64,000 nucleotides of DNA from Chitinophaga filiformis (GTDB lineage Bacteria > Bacteroidota > Bacteroidia > Chitinophagales > Chitinophagaceae). The translations under genes were made by a program, and so were the position numbers. The stretch covers positions 305,247-369,246 of the forward strand of contig NZ_FNBN01000007.1 of the NCBI RefSeq assembly GCF_900102545.1, written 5' to 3'. Positions 18,575-27,529 of this stretch are shown piece after piece. The stretch's first letter is position 1; each line of letters begins with the position of its first letter. The notes under the pieces were generated by a model, which did no database searches, was not told the DNA's origin, and was given only the letters and a program-made list of their open reading frames with translations.

Positions 18575-19150
18575 ATGGCGAACAATATCATCAAAACAAT
18601 ACAGGAAAGCATTGCAGTTAAGCAGGCCATCTGCGAGGATGAAACGCTGATCAATACTATCCAGCAGGTAGCTACTGTTATCACAGGCAGTTTGCAACAG
18701 GGACATAAGATCCTCTTTTGTGGTAATGGTGGCAGTGCAGCAGATGCACAACACCTGGCGGCAGAATTCTCCGGCCGTTTTTATAAAGACAGAACGCCAC
18801 TGTATGCAGAAGCCCTGCATTGCAATAGCTCTTACCTCACTGCGGTAGGCAATGACTACGGCTATGACCAGGTATATGCCCGCATCCTGCGGGGTATCGG
18901 TCAGCCAGGCGATGTATTGGTAGGTATCTCTACTTCCGGCAACTCCGCCAACATCCTGGAGGCCTACAAGGTAGCCAAAGGGAAAGGCATGATCGTCGTA
19001 AGTATGACCGGTCGTTCCGGCGGCAAAATGAAAGATGGCAGCGATTACCTGCTGAATGTGCCTTCTTCCGATACACCACGTATCCAGGAATCACATATTA
19101 CCATCGGACATATCATTTGTGAAATCGTTGAAAATAATCTCTTCCCATGA
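18575..19150 (+). CDS. gmhA: Phosphoheptose isomerase (SIS domain)
   Basis: 191 residues, a single SIS domain. The signature FCGNGGSAADAQHLAAEFSG lies at about residues 49-68 and the second SIS motif GISTSGNSANIL at about 117-128. GmhA converts sedoheptulose 7-phosphate to D-glycero-D-manno-heptose 7-phosphate, the first committed step. It starts 27 bp after hddA and its last codons overlap the hddC start by 4 bp (ATGA), showing translational coupling. Length equals that of characterised GmhA proteins. Cytoplasmic. Confidence 0.93.
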   Translation: MANNIIKTIQESIAVKQAICEDETLINTIQQVATVITGSLQQGHKILFCGNGGSAADAQHLAAEFSGRFYKDRTPLYAEALHCNSSYLTAVGNDYGYDQVYARILRGIGQPGDVLVGISTSGNSANILEAYKVAKGKGMIVVSMTGRSGGKMKDGSDYLLNVPSSDTPRIQESHITIGHIICEIVENNLFP

Positions 19151-19842
19151 TCAGGGAATGTATAGTACTGGCCGGCGGACTGGGTACACGTCTACGCAGT
19201 GTGGTGGCCGATAAACCGAAATGTATGGCGCCTGTGAATGACAGGCCCTTCCTGTATTACCTGCTGCAATACCTGATCAGACAGGGCATTACTCATGTGG
19301 TGCTGTCGCTGGGATATAAATCAGAACAGGTCATCGAATGGTGCGAACAGGCAGATCTGCCCCTGCAGTTCTCCTATGCTATTGAAGCGGAACCACTAGG
19401 TACCGGCGGCGCCATCCTGAACGCCGTTTCCCACCTGAAAGAAGACGAATGTTTCATCGTCAACGGAGACACCTTCTTTGATGTATCCCTTCCTGCATTT
19501 TACAATTTCCACCAGCAGGCACATAGCAAGCTTACACTTGCACTGAAACCTATGCGTCAGTTTGAACGCTATGGCAGCGTACAACTGGATGGAGATGCGC
19601 GTATCACCGCCTTCCTGGAGAAGAAATACTGCGAGGAGGGACTGATCAACGGAGGCGTTTATCTCACCTCCAGGCAGTACATGAAAAGCCTTCAGCTTCC
19701 TGCACAGTTCTCCTTCGAAAAGGAAGTGCTGGAACCACAGGTGAAGAACGGTCAGTTATATGGCTTTATCAGTGACACTTATTTTATCGATATCGGAATT
19801 CCGGCTGATTACGAGCAGGTACAAACAGATTTCCGTTCATAA
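19147..19842 (+). CDS. hddC: D-glycero-alpha-D-manno-heptose 1-phosphate guanylyltransferase
   Basis: 231 residues of nucleotidyltransferase fold: the N-terminal pyrophosphorylase signature LAGGLGTRLRSVVADKPKCM at about 8-27, the metal-binding GDTFFDV at about 106-112 and the product-binding end FIDIGIPADYEQ. HddC transfers GMP from GTP to heptose 1-phosphate, giving GDP-heptose. Placed between gmhA and gmhB, this function is preferred over glucose- or mannose-1-phosphate specificity. Overlaps gmhA by 4 bp. Confidence 0.9.
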   Translation: MIRECIVLAGGLGTRLRSVVADKPKCMAPVNDRPFLYYLLQYLIRQGITHVVLSLGYKSEQVIEWCEQADLPLQFSYAIEAEPLGTGGAILNAVSHLKEDECFIVNGDTFFDVSLPAFYNFHQQAHSKLTLALKPMRQFERYGSVQLDGDARITAFLEKKYCEEGLINGGVYLTSRQYMKSLQLPAQFSFEKEVLEPQVKNGQLYGFISDTYFIDIGIPADYEQVQTDFRS

Positions 19843-19856
19843 ACCTGCAATGTAAG

Positions 19857-20399
19857 ATGATACATATTGACGCTTCATGGACATTATTCCTGGACAGAGA
19901 CGGGGTGATCAACAACGAGATTAAAGACGGATATGTGCTCAACTGGGATATGTTCCGCTTTGAAGAAGGTGTGCTTTCCGCCTTACCCGCTTTAGCAGGC
20001 AAATTCGGTCGTATTGTGATGGTCACCAATCAACGCTGTATCGGCAAAGGACTTTTAACAGAACAGGGCCTTCACGATATCCATGCTAAAATGCTGGACA
20101 TCATCAGGGATCAGGGCGGCAGGATCGATAAGATCTACCACTGCCCGGATCTCGACAACGACAGTCCCTGCCGTAAACCGAATGAAGGAATGGCCCTGCA
20201 GGCAAAGGCCGACTTCCCTGATATTGACTTCTCCCGGTCGATAATGGTGGGTAACACGCTGAGCGACATGAAGTTCGGAAAGGACAAGGGAATGATCACC
20301 GTATTCATCCCATCCACCAAACCGGATCTGCCGTTCCCCCACCCGTTGATGGACTACCGCTGTAAAGGACTACTGGAATTTTCGGAAATCATACAATAA
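19857..20399 (+). CDS. gmhB: D-glycero-alpha-D-manno-heptose-1,7-bisphosphate 7-phosphatase (HAD)
   Basis: 180 residues of histidinol-phosphatase-like HAD fold. The nucleophile motif is FLDRDGVINN (Asp13 and Asp15), motif II is VMVTNQ and motif IV is MVGNTLSDMKFGKD. GmhB removes the C7 phosphate before guanylylation. The zinc-binding loop that in E. coli GmhB has one His and three Cys is reduced here: C96-P-D-L-D-N-D-S-P-C105-R-K-P keeps only the outer cysteines, so zinc may be absent. Starts 14 bp after hddC and is the last gene of the operon. Confidence 0.9.
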   Translation: MIHIDASWTLFLDRDGVINNEIKDGYVLNWDMFRFEEGVLSALPALAGKFGRIVMVTNQRCIGKGLLTEQGLHDIHAKMLDIIRDQGGRIDKIYHCPDLDNDSPCRKPNEGMALQAKADFPDIDFSRSIMVGNTLSDMKFGKDKGMITVFIPSTKPDLPFPHPLMDYRCKGLLEFSEIIQ

Positions 20400-20404
20400 T
20401 TTTG
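20397..20404 (+). promoter_or_regulatory. Possible -7 element (TAATTTTG)
   Basis: TAATTTTG fits the Bacteroidota -7 consensus TAnnTTTG, overlaps the gmhB stop codon and lies 48 bp before the next gene. No good -33 element was found, so this is tentative. Confidence 0.35.
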
Positions 20405-20451
20405 TGTCATATAACGTAATAAGCCTGTAGTAAAAGTTTTCAAATAAAATT

Positions 20452-21429
20452 ATGATCAGAGCCTGTCTTCTATTGTTATGCTGCACTTTCTTCCTGTATT
20501 CCGGCCTCCAGGCCCAGCGTACAAGAATAAGCCCCGCTAACGAAACTGCCATGCGTTCACAGCAGGATTCCCTGCAACTCCTCTCCGAAGCCATCCTGAG
20601 AGGTAAAGATGAAGCCACCAGGCAACAGGCAAATGACCGTTTTATTCCCAAACTGGTACAAGCCCTGAAAACGCCTTATTCCTTCGATTTTAAGTTCGAT
20701 TCCCTGACTACTATCTCCATCCAGTACCCGGCAGACAGCACCTTCCGGATCTTTTCCTGGGGACTGGAACAGGAAACCAGCTTTTATCATCACTATGGCG
20801 CCATCCAGATGAGAACTGAAGGAGGTGAATTAAAGCTGTTCCCCCTTTTCGACTATTCAGATTATATGAACAATACCGACACCATCGCCAACAACAAGGG
20901 CTGGTACGGTTGCCTTTATTATAAGATCCTGCAGCGCCGTTATTTTAACCAGAATTATTACACGCTCTTCGGCTGGGATGCCAACAATTTCCGTAGCCAG
21001 AAGAAACTGCTGGATATGCTGACATTCAAAGATGGTCAGCCTGTATTCGGTGGACCATTCTTCAGCTACATGGAAGATACCATTCCTAAAAAGACACGCA
21101 ACCGTTTTATACTGGAATTCAAAAAAGACGCTACCATCAGTTTGAGCTACAATCCTGACATGGACATGATCGTATACGATCACCTCATTTCAGAAAGTAA
21201 CCAGCCTTCCAAACCATCGACCTTCGTTCCTGACCTGGATTATGAAGGATTCAAATGGAAAGCTGGCAAATGGGTGCACATCGAAAAAGTATTCCATGAT
21301 GCACTGCCCCAGGGTAAAGTACCTTTAGCGGCGCCGTTGAATCAGAAACAGAAGAAGATGACAAAACCGCGAACGGCGGAAGAGATCAACGAAGAGTTAC
21401 AACCACAGCCGAAAAAGCCTAAGCAATAA
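20452..21429 (+). CDS. Secreted protein of unknown function
   Basis: 325 residues with a signal peptide (MIRACLLLLCCTFFLYSGLQAQ). The mature part opens with a charged helical stretch (about 28-70, MRSQQDSLQLLSEAILRGKD), then an alpha/beta region rich in aromatic residues (FRIFSWGLEQETSFYHHYGA, YYTLFGWDANNFRSQKKLLD). The C-terminus is a proline/lysine-rich tail (about 295-325). No domain I can name; similar-looking proteins occur in other Bacteroidota, judging by composition and layout only. It follows the heptose operon by 52 bp and ends at a strong terminator, so it may be partly co-transcribed with it. Probably periplasmic. Confidence 0.75.
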   Translation: MIRACLLLLCCTFFLYSGLQAQRTRISPANETAMRSQQDSLQLLSEAILRGKDEATRQQANDRFIPKLVQALKTPYSFDFKFDSLTTISIQYPADSTFRIFSWGLEQETSFYHHYGAIQMRTEGGELKLFPLFDYSDYMNNTDTIANNKGWYGCLYYKILQRRYFNQNYYTLFGWDANNFRSQKKLLDMLTFKDGQPVFGGPFFSYMEDTIPKKTRNRFILEFKKDATISLSYNPDMDMIVYDHLISESNQPSKPSTFVPDLDYEGFKWKAGKWVHIEKVFHDALPQGKVPLAAPLNQKQKKMTKPRTAEEINEELQPQPKKPKQ

Positions 21430-21433
21430 ATAA

Positions 21434-21473
21434 AACAAGGAGCCTGTATCAAGTAAGATACAGGCTTCTTGTT
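21434..21473 (+). terminator. Intrinsic terminator (bidirectional)
   Basis: AACAAGGAGCCTGTATC pairs with GATACAGGCTTCTTGTT around AAGTAA. It follows the secreted unknown by about 5 bp and faces the end of the convergent minus-strand hydrolase gene. Confidence 0.85.
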
Positions 21474-21522
21474 ATTCGGATACCTGACTGCCCTTTATGC
21501 AATTCTCAGGAGGCCCATTTAT

Positions 21523-24147
21523 TTATAATTGTACCAGCACCTCGTCCACAAACAACCAGGAAGTACTACCCTTAAACAGATACCCATCCGGAATAGTCCC
21601 CATTGTCTTTGCAACGAACCGGATATATCGTGCTTTCTTCTTTTTCACATTGATCCGGAAAGATTGCAGGTAAGGTTCTCCCCTCACCGATCCCTTTGTA
21701 TTGCGCTCGGTGCCTGCCAGTTCATACTGCTTACCATCCACAGAGGTATATACCGATACTTCCGTTGGCAGGAAGATTCCACTGTTGGGATCTGCCAGGA
21801 AGTTCACGCTCACATCGCCAATGCTACTCACTGTCTGCATATCCACCACGGCGCTCACATCGTGTCCCAGGAATCCCAGCCAACGGCCATCTTTAAATGC
21901 AGTTGTACCCATGATGCCATCTGTCAGCGTAATCGCTCCAGCCGCTGGATAGGAAGCATGAAAGGGCGTTTCCAGCGTTACTGGTTTGCCCAGTGCCTTA
22001 TTCACCGGTATGAATGCCTGGCTGCCCGCTATCAGTTTTCCCTTGTCAAACAATGCCGCATATACGATACTGGCAGTATTGATCTTTATCGGTGAATGAT
22101 ATTCCGCTGCGCCGGCATCAGGCTGACGATCTATAGCATACTTCAATACAGCGTCGTTACTACTGCTGCTGATATTGACTGTCGCTGTATGGTCTGCATT
22201 GATCTCATAACGGATCACCGGATCAGGGCACACCTGCAACAAGTCAAACCAGGCCATACCCTGATCCGGTACTTCCAGCGTAAGGATAGCATTGGTCGAA
22301 GAACTGGCTGCCCGGAAAGTGAAACTGTATTTCTGCCAGTCATTGGTCAACTTGAACACATGTTCCTGCTCTGCTACTTCCAATCCCATACGGAAAGAAG
22401 GCATCCTATCCTGTTCTTTAGCCCTGGCCCATACCGAAACAGTATAGCTGTTACCGGCATTGATCACCATAGGCACCAACCTGATTTTATTACCACCACT
22501 ATCTGTAGGCGTAGTCAGGCGCAGACTGAACATACCTTCCTTACTCAGCCTGGAATCTGCAAAGAAAGTAGCGCCAGGGTCAGCCTTCTCTCTCACTGTG
22601 CTCTTTACATTGGAGCCTATTGACAATCCGGGACTGACTACTTTCTCGAAACCGGGATTCAGCGTCAGGTTACCCGGATATAATAAGGGAGATGGCTTTT
22701 CTGCCGATGTACGCACCAGGTACACACGGGTACTATAGGCATCAATGATGTCAGAGATATGCCCCTCTGTAAACGGCACTGTCCTGTTTTCAAACCAGAG
22801 CTCCGCTTCGGCAGAAAATCCTCCGTCTTTGATATCAGCATGTAAAGACAAGGTCTTAGGCTTATTCTCATTATTAACCGCCAGGATCAGCAGGTTACCT
22901 TTATACCGGAATGCCCTCGTCAGAATAGTGCGGTCATCACTGTACACCGTCGGCGCTGGGTCTGCCGACAAAAGGAAAGGCGTCATCTGTGCCGTTTCTA
23001 CCGCCATATCACTACAGGCCGACCAGGCAGAGACAGACTGCGGATTCAGATTACCCGGAGCATGTACATAGTACTGGATGCCTTTTGCGCCACGTACCAG
23101 CCCCATATAGGTCATCAAACGTATTTCATTAGCTGTCGGCTCCCGCGACCACATTTCCTGTCCGCCGAAAGCCTGTGGCACCAGCCATACCGACTTCTCA
23201 TATTGCAACTTGTCGTTCAGATACTGTACGTCTTCCGCTACCTTGTCTGCCTTTCCCGGTATTGGATAAGGATCAGTCATAGCAATATCCATCGTATTAC
23301 GGAAATCATCGATCTTCTGCGGCATCATAAACACTACAGAGATCGGGTGATAAGGATCCAGTTCCTTAATCAGCTGGTATGCCTTTTCCAATACGGCGGG
23401 AGGTCTTCCCTGTCCATCGGGTTCATCGTTGATGTACCAGGCTAATAAAGCCGGATGATCCCTGAATGCCAGTACCTCACTCTTTAGGATAGCAAGCTTC
23501 TCATCTTCTGTCATGTCCAGTCCCTTAGCCCCATTATGGCCGCCTCCTACCAGGGAGTTCACCCCATAATTTACCTTTACACCCAACTGCGCACAACGGT
23601 CCATATAAGCTTTGCGCTCTCCGAAAGTTGCTACCAGGTTGCTCTGATAAGTGCCAATCATATTAAAGCTATGAGCAACCTCTTTCTCTGCCAGATCTCC
23701 TACACCTACACAATAGAAGCCAAAAGGAAAGAATGGTAAGCCGTCGGCTATCAGGCCACCCGTCAGCCGGTCTATCTGCACAGCATTCCGTTTTGCAGGC
23801 GACTGTTTGAAATTCACGCTGCCACTGTCTGCCAGTTCTCCACCACGCAGTAAGCGGTATTGCAGAGAAGACTCCCCTGCCGGCAGTTGCTGTAATGCAA
23901 CCGGCGCTGCCAGCCAGTGACCGCTTGCCGCAGTACTACGTCCCAATTCCTTTGCCTTATGAAATAACACAAGTTGATAATCCGCTGCCGGCAGACTATC
24001 AGGTATCACGCAGACAACAATACCTGCCTGTGATGGCTGATAGTAATCATACCTGCTAAATACTTTAAATAGGTGATTGCTGCGCTCCTGCGCATGTGAA
24101 GGCAATGCTCCCAACAGCGGGAGCAGCCATAGCATGATTCGTTTCAT
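21523..24147 (-). CDS. Large secreted TIM-barrel glycoside hydrolase-like protein with C-terminal binding modules
   Basis: 874 residues from ATG at 24145-24147, chosen because a signal peptide follows at once (MKRIMLWLLPLLGALPSHAQ); upstream in-frame starts add 46 unlikely residues. Domains: beta-sandwich (about 25-115), catalytic TIM-barrel (about 125-500) with candidate acids E242 in WYINDEPDG and E331 in FGGQEMWSREPT, a carbohydrate-binding-like sandwich (about 540-680), a chitobiase-C-terminal-like Ig domain (about 690-755) and a discoidin-like F5/8-type C domain (about 765-874). The layout suggests a cell-surface or periplasmic polysaccharide hydrolase. I cannot assign a GH family; GH2/GH5/GH42-like clan A is an inference from the N-D-E-P sequence. 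Confidence 0.75.
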   Translation of the reverse strand: MKRIMLWLLPLLGALPSHAQERSNHLFKVFSRYDYYQPSQAGIVVCVIPDSLPAADYQLVLFHKAKELGRSTAASGHWLAAPVALQQLPAGESSLQYRLLRGGELADSGSVNFKQSPAKRNAVQIDRLTGGLIADGLPFFPFGFYCVGVGDLAEKEVAHSFNMIGTYQSNLVATFGERKAYMDRCAQLGVKVNYGVNSLVGGGHNGAKGLDMTEDEKLAILKSEVLAFRDHPALLAWYINDEPDGQGRPPAVLEKAYQLIKELDPYHPISVVFMMPQKIDDFRNTMDIAMTDPYPIPGKADKVAEDVQYLNDKLQYEKSVWLVPQAFGGQEMWSREPTANEIRLMTYMGLVRGAKGIQYYVHAPGNLNPQSVSAWSACSDMAVETAQMTPFLLSADPAPTVYSDDRTILTRAFRYKGNLLILAVNNENKPKTLSLHADIKDGGFSAEAELWFENRTVPFTEGHISDIIDAYSTRVYLVRTSAEKPSPLLYPGNLTLNPGFEKVVSPGLSIGSNVKSTVREKADPGATFFADSRLSKEGMFSLRLTTPTDSGGNKIRLVPMVINAGNSYTVSVWARAKEQDRMPSFRMGLEVAEQEHVFKLTNDWQKYSFTFRAASSSTNAILTLEVPDQGMAWFDLLQVCPDPVIRYEINADHTATVNISSSSNDAVLKYAIDRQPDAGAAEYHSPIKINTASIVYAALFDKGKLIAGSQAFIPVNKALGKPVTLETPFHASYPAAGAITLTDGIMGTTAFKDGRWLGFLGHDVSAVVDMQTVSSIGDVSVNFLADPNSGIFLPTEVSVYTSVDGKQYELAGTERNTKGSVRGEPYLQSFRINVKKKKARYIRFVAKTMGTIPDGYLFKGSTSWLFVDEVLVQL

Positions 24148-24371
24148 TGGACCTGTAAATATTGACCTGTTTCCAAGGTATACAAGCCACGGTGTTAATC
24201 CTAATAAATTTGAAGAACGATGCACCAAAAATACATGAAGGCACCGGGAAGCGTTTAAATGGTGACGGCCCTCATCAGGTACCAAATAAAAGAGGAAAAC
24301 TAAAAAGTAAAAAGTAAAATAGGCGCTGAGAATCGCTTAAAAGGCTGCCTGAGCCCATCAGGTGCTCAAAT

Positions 24372-24406
24372 AAAAAGGGATGCATCAGACTTGATACACC
24401 CCTTTG
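24372..24406 (-). terminator. Intrinsic terminator of parC
   Basis: On the minus strand AAAGGGGTGTATCA pairs with TGATGCATCCCTTT (two wobbles or mismatches), followed by TTATTT, about 20 bp past the parC stop codon. Confidence 0.7.
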
Positions 24407-24427
24407 CTATAGATTGATAAAATATTA

Positions 24428-26962
24428 TCAGAACAATTCTCCCTGAACACCATCCCCATCTGGTTCTTCCTCTTCAGAAGCCAGTTCGGCGCTGATCAGT
24501 TCTTCCCCGGCAATACGGGTACCTACCGTTCTGTAACTGGTCACTTCCACAAACTCAGCCAGGTCTACTTCCTCCTCATCCGGATTCCGTTTCTTGCCTG
24601 TCTTCAGCAGTACTACAGGTTCTGCATGTGTGGTGACCATCTCGAGGTAATTACCTGCGCCTTCTTTGATGAACGAAAACTTGTTGTTCAGTGTTTGTGT
24701 TTCAACCTTGAAACGTTTGGCATTGAACTGTTTCTTGTCTGCATCAAAATAGATAGCAGAAACGATCTTTTCAGGATTGAATTTCTCAATATAAACAAGC
24801 TCATTCGGATCATAACGGTTAGTAAGCTCAAAGTTGGTCAGCTCGTAAGTACCGTTCTTAAAGGCAACGAAGATCTTGTCCTCTCCTTCAAATGATCCGA
24901 TATAAACACCCCTTTCCTCTGTATTCAGACGACCGACTTCTGTATCATACCAGATCTTCTGTCCCGACAGGGTAGATACACCTTTCTCCTTGAACTTCAC
25001 ACTGCGGATCGGATATTTCGTTACCTGGTTACCCTGAGAGTTACGTCCCTTGATGGCGATGGTCTCGAAGTACAGGTCAAACTCCTTATTCCTTGCCGCA
25101 CAGTTAGGACTCAGGCGGATGCTTACCACTTCTGCCTCACCGTTTGGATTAGCGGAGAAATAGTGCACCTTGGAGTTCTTTTCTCCCTTGATGGTCAGAT
25201 CATATTCCTTATCGCGCGTAATACCTGTTACATTGAAGCGTTTGGCATAACTCATACCGCTCTTACCATCCACGTAGATCATGTTATAGGTAGTACGTTC
25301 ATCATTCTTTCTGAATACGTCAATATGAATAATGTCTTTACCTACGAAGACCTTATCTGCTACTTTGGTAACAACCATCTTACCATCCCTGCGGAAAACA
25401 ATGATATTATCCAGATCAGAACAATCTGCTACAAATTCATCCTTCTTCAGTGATGTACCAATGAAACCCTCTGCCCTGTTCACATAGATCTTGGTATTGG
25501 CCATTGCCACCTGCTGTATCTGGATGGTATCGAAAGTCTTGATCTCGGTAATTCGCTCACGACCTTTACCGTATTTCTTCAGCAGTCCTTCGTAATAGGT
25601 AACAGTGAAATCCACCAGGTTAGCCAGGTCATGTTTCACCTGTTTCATGTCAGCCTCAATCGCTTTGATCTGCTCATTCAATTCATTGATATCCAGCCTG
25701 TAGATGCGGCGTACCGGCTTTTCTGTCAGCTTGAGGATATCTTCACGGGTGATCTCTCTCTTCAGATTTTTCTTATAAGGAGCAAATCCTTTGTCGATGG
25801 CTACTATTACAGCTTCCCAGTCTTTGTGCTTCTGCTCCAGCTCCTTATAGATCCCCTTTTCAAAGAAGATCTTTTCCAGGGAGGTATAGTGCCATTTATC
25901 CTGCAGTTCCTGCAGTCTTATTTCCAGCTCCCGCTTCAGCAATTCCTGCGTAAAGTCCACAGAGTACTTCAGCAGCTCACTTACTGTCAGGAAGCGTGGT
26001 TTATCGTCGATGATCACACAGGCATTCGGTGAAATAGAGATCTCACAATCAGTGAAAGCGTACAGGGCATCGATGGTAATATCCGGAGAGATACCCGGCG
26101 CCAGCTGCACTTCTATTTCCACGTCTTTAGCGGTGTTGTCCACCACTTTTTTGACCTTGATCTTGCCGTTATCATTCGCTTTTACGATAGACTCCATCAG
26201 GGCGGTTGTCGTAACGCCGTACGGTACGTCTTTGATGAGCAGGGTCTTCTTGTCCTTCTCTTCAATATGCGCACGTACGCGTACCTTACCACCACGTTTA
26301 CCGTCATTATAGTTGGCAATGTCTATCATACCTCCGGTCGGGAAGTCAGGATACAGTTCAAACTTCTTTCCTCTCAGGAATTTGATGGAAGCTTCCAGCA
26401 GTTCTACAAAGTTGTGTGGTAATATTTTGGTAGACAAGCCTACAGCAATACCTTCCGCTCCCTGTGCCAGCAGCAGCGGGAACTTCATGGGCAGGGACAA
26501 TGGCTCGTTCTTACGGCCATCATAACTCAGCTGCCATTGGGTAGTCTTGGGATTGAATGCTACATCCAGTGCAAATTTGGACAGGCGGGCCTCAATATAA
26601 CGTGCAGCCGCGGCATCATCGCCAGTACGCACGTCGCCCCAGTTACCCTGGGTATCGATCAGGAGGTCTTTTTGTCCAAGGTTAACAATCGCATCCCCGA
26701 TAGAGGCGTCTCCATGCGGATGGTACTGCATGGTAGAACCGATGACGTTGGCCACTTTATTAAAACGGCCGTCGTCCATTTCCTTCATAGCGTGCAGGAT
26801 ACGGCGTTGTACGGGCTTTAAACCGTCTTCCACGCTGGGTACCGCACGCTCCAGGATCACGTAAGAGGCGTAATCCAGGAACCAGTTCTCATACATGCCC
26901 CCCAGGTGGAGGATGTTATGCAATGATTCGTCTGTCGGTTGTGTATTATCGATGTCGCTCAT
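24428..26962 (-). CDS. parC: DNA topoisomerase IV subunit A
   Basis: 844 residues. The breakage-reunion domain (about 25-480) has the active-site tyrosine Y122 in AAAARYIEARLSKFA and the QRRILHAM and HPHGDASIGD signatures; a C-terminal beta-pinwheel (about 530-800) and an acidic tail (SAELASEEEEPDGDG) follow. No GyrA-box of the Q-R-R-G-G-K-G type is seen, which supports ParC over GyrA. It acts with ParE (28447-30351, same strand) to decatenate chromosomes. The two subunit genes are separated by a DUF1835 gene and a cupin gene, all in one orientation. Quinolone-contact positions near residues 75-90 look unremarkable. Confidence 0.95.
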   Translation of the reverse strand: MSDIDNTQPTDESLHNILHLGGMYENWFLDYASYVILERAVPSVEDGLKPVQRRILHAMKEMDDGRFNKVANVIGSTMQYHPHGDASIGDAIVNLGQKDLLIDTQGNWGDVRTGDDAAAARYIEARLSKFALDVAFNPKTTQWQLSYDGRKNEPLSLPMKFPLLLAQGAEGIAVGLSTKILPHNFVELLEASIKFLRGKKFELYPDFPTGGMIDIANYNDGKRGGKVRVRAHIEEKDKKTLLIKDVPYGVTTTALMESIVKANDNGKIKVKKVVDNTAKDVEIEVQLAPGISPDITIDALYAFTDCEISISPNACVIIDDKPRFLTVSELLKYSVDFTQELLKRELEIRLQELQDKWHYTSLEKIFFEKGIYKELEQKHKDWEAVIVAIDKGFAPYKKNLKREITREDILKLTEKPVRRIYRLDINELNEQIKAIEADMKQVKHDLANLVDFTVTYYEGLLKKYGKGRERITEIKTFDTIQIQQVAMANTKIYVNRAEGFIGTSLKKDEFVADCSDLDNIIVFRRDGKMVVTKVADKVFVGKDIIHIDVFRKNDERTTYNMIYVDGKSGMSYAKRFNVTGITRDKEYDLTIKGEKNSKVHYFSANPNGEAEVVSIRLSPNCAARNKEFDLYFETIAIKGRNSQGNQVTKYPIRSVKFKEKGVSTLSGQKIWYDTEVGRLNTEERGVYIGSFEGEDKIFVAFKNGTYELTNFELTNRYDPNELVYIEKFNPEKIVSAIYFDADKKQFNAKRFKVETQTLNNKFSFIKEGAGNYLEMVTTHAEPVVLLKTGKKRNPDEEEVDLAEFVEVTSYRTVGTRIAGEELISAELASEEEEPDGDGVQGELF

Positions 26963-26966
26963 AATC

Positions 26967-27365
26967 TTATTTATTGATCATCTTTTCAAATTCATCTCTC
27001 CAGATACGTACGGAATCTTTCCGTACATCAGCCATGGAGTTCAGTTCTATAAAGCAGCAGTCAGTCAGGGCTATCAGCTGATGCCACACTTTGACCGGCA
27101 CCTCTATTCTTGCCGGTGCTTCCATCTCCACTCTTTCAATCTTATTCCCGTCCAGTGGGCACCAGTCCATTGCTGCTTTACCACTTACCAGGTACAGTAC
27201 CTCCGGATTCTTGTAATCCGCTTTTCCCTCATGATAATGCTGTCCGCTGCTACTGCCAGCCTTCCGGTAACACAGGATGAAATCGCCGCTACGGTCGGTA
27301 TTCCACTCGTAGTTGCTGCCTCTTTCATCTTCTCCCACCAGCTGTACAGGCGTTACTTTTATCAT
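26967..27365 (-). CDS. Small cupin-domain protein
   Basis: 132 residues forming one cupin beta-barrel. The metal-site motif appears as GQHYHEGKADYKNPEVLYLV (about residues 41-60), giving two His and a Glu, and the second motif is VKVWHQLIALTDCCFIELN (about 91-109) with a single His. This resembles cupins of the sugar-epimerase/isomerase type. It ends 4 bp before the parC start, so it is translationally close-coupled with parC. Function unknown; a sugar-modifying or ligand-sensing role are both possible. Confidence 0.8.
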   Translation of the reverse strand: MIKVTPVQLVGEDERGSNYEWNTDRSGDFILCYRKAGSSSGQHYHEGKADYKNPEVLYLVSGKAAMDWCPLDGNKIERVEMEAPARIEVPVKVWHQLIALTDCCFIELNSMADVRKDSVRIWRDEFEKMINK

Positions 27366-27529
27366 GTGTCTATCATTAACGGTTGTTACCTTTCCTGTTT
27401 ATTCTTACCCACTCACGCTTATCCCGGCGATGGTTGCCCTTCAGGATCTTTTATCGTGTAGCATTATTCCTGCTTACTTGCAGGTAGTTGCTTCTTTTCA
27501 AAGTTCCGATCCTTCATTGGCATTCCCAC

